Assembly (NCBI GenBank): GCA_002372875.1
Contig: DFJD01000029.1
Location: 1 to 6,764, forward strand
Source: Clostridiales bacterium UBA3680
Lineage (GTDB): Bacteria > Bacillota > Clostridia > Lachnospirales > CAG-274
DNA: 6,764 bases
Reading direction: 5' to 3'
The notes beneath the pieces are model-generated. The model was given only the letters and a program-made list of their open reading frames with translations, was not told where the DNA came from and made no database searches. Each line of letters starts with the position of its first letter. The first letter of the stretch is position 1. Below, in pieces: positions 4,873-6,764 of the stretch. The translations under genes and the position numbers were made by a program.

Positions 4873-6696
4873 TCACTCCTCGGGGGAATATACACCAAAT
4901 TGATCTTTTCCGTTTCTCTTTATCTTATAAAGTGCTTTATCGCCGTTTTTGTAGAGCTTATCATATTCTTTTCCATGGTCGGGCATAAAGGCAACACCAA
5001 TACTTGCACTTACGCTTACACTTCCGTTAGGCCCTGAATATACTTCTTCGAGCCTTCCGCAAAGAAGAGCCGCCTTTGCTATTGCCATTTCTCGGAAAGA
5101 TGATTTTTCCGAATTTTCGGAGGATATATAAGCGGCAAACTCATCTCCGCCTATTCTTCCCGTTACTCCTGTTTTTCCGAAAATGTCGTCTATTTTCTTT
5201 GCCGCCTCGGCAAGAACTCTGTCTCCCATATCGTGGCCTAATGTGTCATTTACATTTTTGAAATTATCCAGGTCTATTATATAGAATGCCCCAAAGCCAT
5301 CAACATTTTCTTCTATAAGCCCCGTTACATGTGTTTTAAAAGCACCTTTGTTAAAAATGCCTGTAAGAGAGTCTATTTCTGCCTGTTTTATAAGACTTAG
5401 CTCTTTATTCATCTGTTCATCGGCATTTGTAAGGTTGCCGATAATGTGAGTAGGCTTTCCTTCTTCATTTCTTACTACCATTGATTTAAGCCTGAACCAA
5501 TAATAGTGTCCGTCAACACAAAGTATTCTGAGTTCTCCGCTTACGGAAGTATTATCATCTTCGGCAACAGATAAAAACTCTCTGCAAATGTTGCTGTCAT
5601 CCTCATGAACAAGCTCAAGAAATTTAAGCACATCATCACGAGTATACTCACTTTTAATCTCTTTTGTAATTACTTCACTGTTACCCTCCATGGTAAGGGT
5701 CTGTCTTTCATAGTCATAATCAAAAACGACATTTTGTTCCTGAGCATTGGCAAGCTTAAATCTTTCATTGCTCTTTAAAGCCTTGTCGTTGTTTCTCATA
5801 AGGTAAACCGTAAGCAAAAGTAATAAGAGAAATACAAAAACCATTCCCGCTATTGTAAGGAGCAGAAACCTCGACATTATATTGACCTGCTTTGAAAGCA
5901 CCTCTCGTGGAAGCACTGTGGCATAGAACCAGCCGTGAGTCCCTATTTCCGTCATTACAACTATAATTTCTTTGTTATTGGTCTTTATTGTAAAATATGA
6001 GTTTTTGCCTTTTTCGGGCTTTACCGCCTTGGGAAACATTTCAAAAAAATTATCGGTGTTTTCGGGTATGATTTCGGTATCGGAGGTTCTTGCTATAACC
6101 GTTCCGTTTTTGGTAACAAGAAGATTTGTGCCCTGCTTTGCAAAATTTCCTGTATCGGCAATGGAATTAAGCACTCTCTGTGTAAATGTGCCGTATATAA
6201 CACCGACAGCTTTGCCGTTTCGCATTATGGGAACGGCAAGTGCAAGAACTTTCTCGCCGTCCTCATCGGTAACGGTGGTTTCGGAAATGGCATTTTTGCC
6301 GCTCATTGCCGCCTTATAATAATCGGAAAGCAATATGTTTCCCGAAGATTTCCCATTATAATTTATGGTCGCTCCCGAGGAATTGGCAACACCTATGGTT
6401 TTAAATGCTCCTATCCCCTTTGTGGACATAATGGTACTTTTCATAAGGTTATAATCTGTCAAATCAATATCTTTAAAGTACCTCGTTTGGGATTCGAGCA
6501 TTATAAGTCGATCGTTCAGTTTTGTATAGAACACATTGGAGAGCGCATTGACATTATCATTCAAATAATCCTGCATTGTACTCTCATACTGGTTGTTTAC
6601 GGCAAGTCTAAATAAAAACAAAATGAAAACCAGTGCCAAACAACAAAGTACAACCCCTATTGAGGCAAATAGATTGTGTTTAAAAAAGCTTTTCAT
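4873..6696 (-). CDS. Membrane-bound diguanylate cyclase, dCache-PAS-GGDEF
   Basis: The 607-residue protein should make c-di-GMP from two GTP in response to an outside signal. In order it has a first membrane helix (about 9-32), an extracellular double-Cache-like sensor domain (about 35-270, with SDYYKAAMSGK and AVPIMRNGKAVGVIYG typical of this fold), a second helix (about 276-300), a PAS domain (about 313-435, ending in HYYWFRLKSMVVRNEEGKP) and a GGDEF domain (about 443-602). Catalytic features are intact: D475 in DLDNFKNVNDTLGHDMGD, GGDEF at 516-520, SASIGVAF and DKALYKIKRNGKDQF. The inhibitory RxxD site is absent: the place holds GKTG, so feedback inhibition by c-di-GMP at this site is not expected. 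The sensor lacks an obvious R-x-WY amino-acid-binding motif. The start is ATG at 6696, with GGAGG at 6703-6707; an upstream in-frame ATG (6720) has no good site. It is followed 5 nt later by the DctP lipoprotein gene. Confidence 0.94.
   Translation of the reverse strand: MKSFFKHNLFASIGVVLCCLALVFILFLFRLAVNNQYESTMQDYLNDNVNALSNVFYTKLNDRLIMLESQTRYFKDIDLTDYNLMKSTIMSTKGIGAFKTIGVANSSGATINYNGKSSGNILLSDYYKAAMSGKNAISETTVTDEDGEKVLALAVPIMRNGKAVGVIYGTFTQRVLNSIADTGNFAKQGTNLLVTKNGTVIARTSDTEIIPENTDNFFEMFPKAVKPEKGKNSYFTIKTNNKEIIVVMTEIGTHGWFYATVLPREVLSKQVNIMSRFLLLTIAGMVFVFLLLLLLTVYLMRNNDKALKSNERFKLANAQEQNVVFDYDYERQTLTMEGNSEVITKEIKSEYTRDDVLKFLELVHEDDSNICREFLSVAEDDNTSVSGELRILCVDGHYYWFRLKSMVVRNEEGKPTHIIGNLTNADEQMNKELSLIKQAEIDSLTGIFNKGAFKTHVTGLIEENVDGFGAFYIIDLDNFKNVNDTLGHDMGDRVLAEAAKKIDDIFGKTGVTGRIGGDEFAAYISSENSEKSSFREMAIAKAALLCGRLEEVYSGPNGSVSVSASIGVAFMPDHGKEYDKLYKNGDKALYKIKRNGKDQFGVYSPEE
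4876..4881 (-). promoter_or_regulatory. Ribosome binding site fixing the DctP gene start
   Basis: On the - strand GAGGAG lies 8 nt before the ATG at 4867 and overlaps the last codons of the cyclase gene, which favours translational coupling. The alternative GTG at 4876 shares its G with this site. Confidence 0.8.
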
Positions 6697-6702
6697 ATAT
6701 TT

Positions 6703-6707
6703 CCTCC
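6703..6707 (-). promoter_or_regulatory. Ribosome binding site fixing the cyclase gene start
   Basis: On the - strand GGAGG lies 6 nt before the ATG at 6696 (MKSFFKHN). The upstream in-frame ATG at 6720 would add MKHCRRKY but is not preceded by a purine-rich site. Confidence 0.8.
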
Positions 6708-6716
6708 GACAGTGTT

Positions 6717-6764
6717 TCATTTATCATTTCCAAGGGCTGCAATAACAAAAGAGGCAGAAAAACT
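6717..6764 (-). CDS. Possible 3' end of an upstream gene (partial)
   Basis: Reading in from the right edge on the - strand, one frame gives SFSASFVIAALGNDK and stops at TGA (6719-6717), 20 nt before the cyclase start. Its codons resemble those of the other genes and the spacing suits an operon. Another frame is also open and runs to a TAA at 6682-6680, overlapping the cyclase start by 17 nt. With only 15 codons visible neither can be identified. Confidence 0.3.
   Translation of the reverse strand, partial: SFSASFVIAALGNDK

Noticed and set aside
3818..4876. Complete TRAP transporter locus
   Set aside because: Only the binding protein is found; no DctQ or DctM permease genes flank it in the window.

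Overview
The window looks like a chromosomal stretch from a low-G+C Gram-positive bacterium, most likely a Clostridia-class Bacillota (Firmicutes). The grounds are AT-rich DNA, strong GGAGG ribosome binding sites with GTG and TTG starts, a TTGACA/TAGAAT-type promoter, a lipoprotein-anchored TRAP binding protein, a DUF6062-type protein, and short fold-back repeats of a kind common in gut Clostridia. I cannot name genus or species. There are six complete protein genes and probably the last codons of a seventh at the right edge.

Left part, + strand. A near-consensus promoter (35-63) is followed by a 166-bp fold-back repeat (74-239) that fills most of the leader of an AEC-family membrane transporter gene (255-1262). 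A probable terminator (1287-1306) separates it from a gene for an XRE-type helix-turn-helix protein that also has two membrane helices and a C-terminal zinc ribbon (1379-2002). Next come a perfect 14-bp palindrome and an extended -10 promoter. They precede a two-gene operon: a DUF6062-like protein with a duplicated Cys/His module (2102-2827) and a single-pass membrane protein of unknown function (2831-3460).

Middle. A second copy of the fold-back repeat (3563-3796) lies in inverted orientation between convergent transcription units. It carries about 70 bp of extra sequence made of two strong hairpins. The two copies share TTAA-bounded ends and bracket the four + strand genes.

Right part, - strand. 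Read right to left there is a two-gene operon: a membrane-bound dCache-PAS-GGDEF diguanylate cyclase (4873-6696), then, 5 nt later, a TRAP-type (DctP) solute-binding lipoprotein (3818-4867). No TRAP permease genes are seen, and the binding-protein gene is last in its run. The simplest reading is that the lipoprotein works with the cyclase as an extracellular ligand sensor controlling c-di-GMP, or else supplies a transporter encoded elsewhere. 

The most notable points are the inverted pair of repeats around a gene block, the repeat sitting between promoter and ribosome binding site, and the binding-protein/cyclase pairing. No rRNA, tRNA, CRISPR array, transposase gene or replication origin was recognised.
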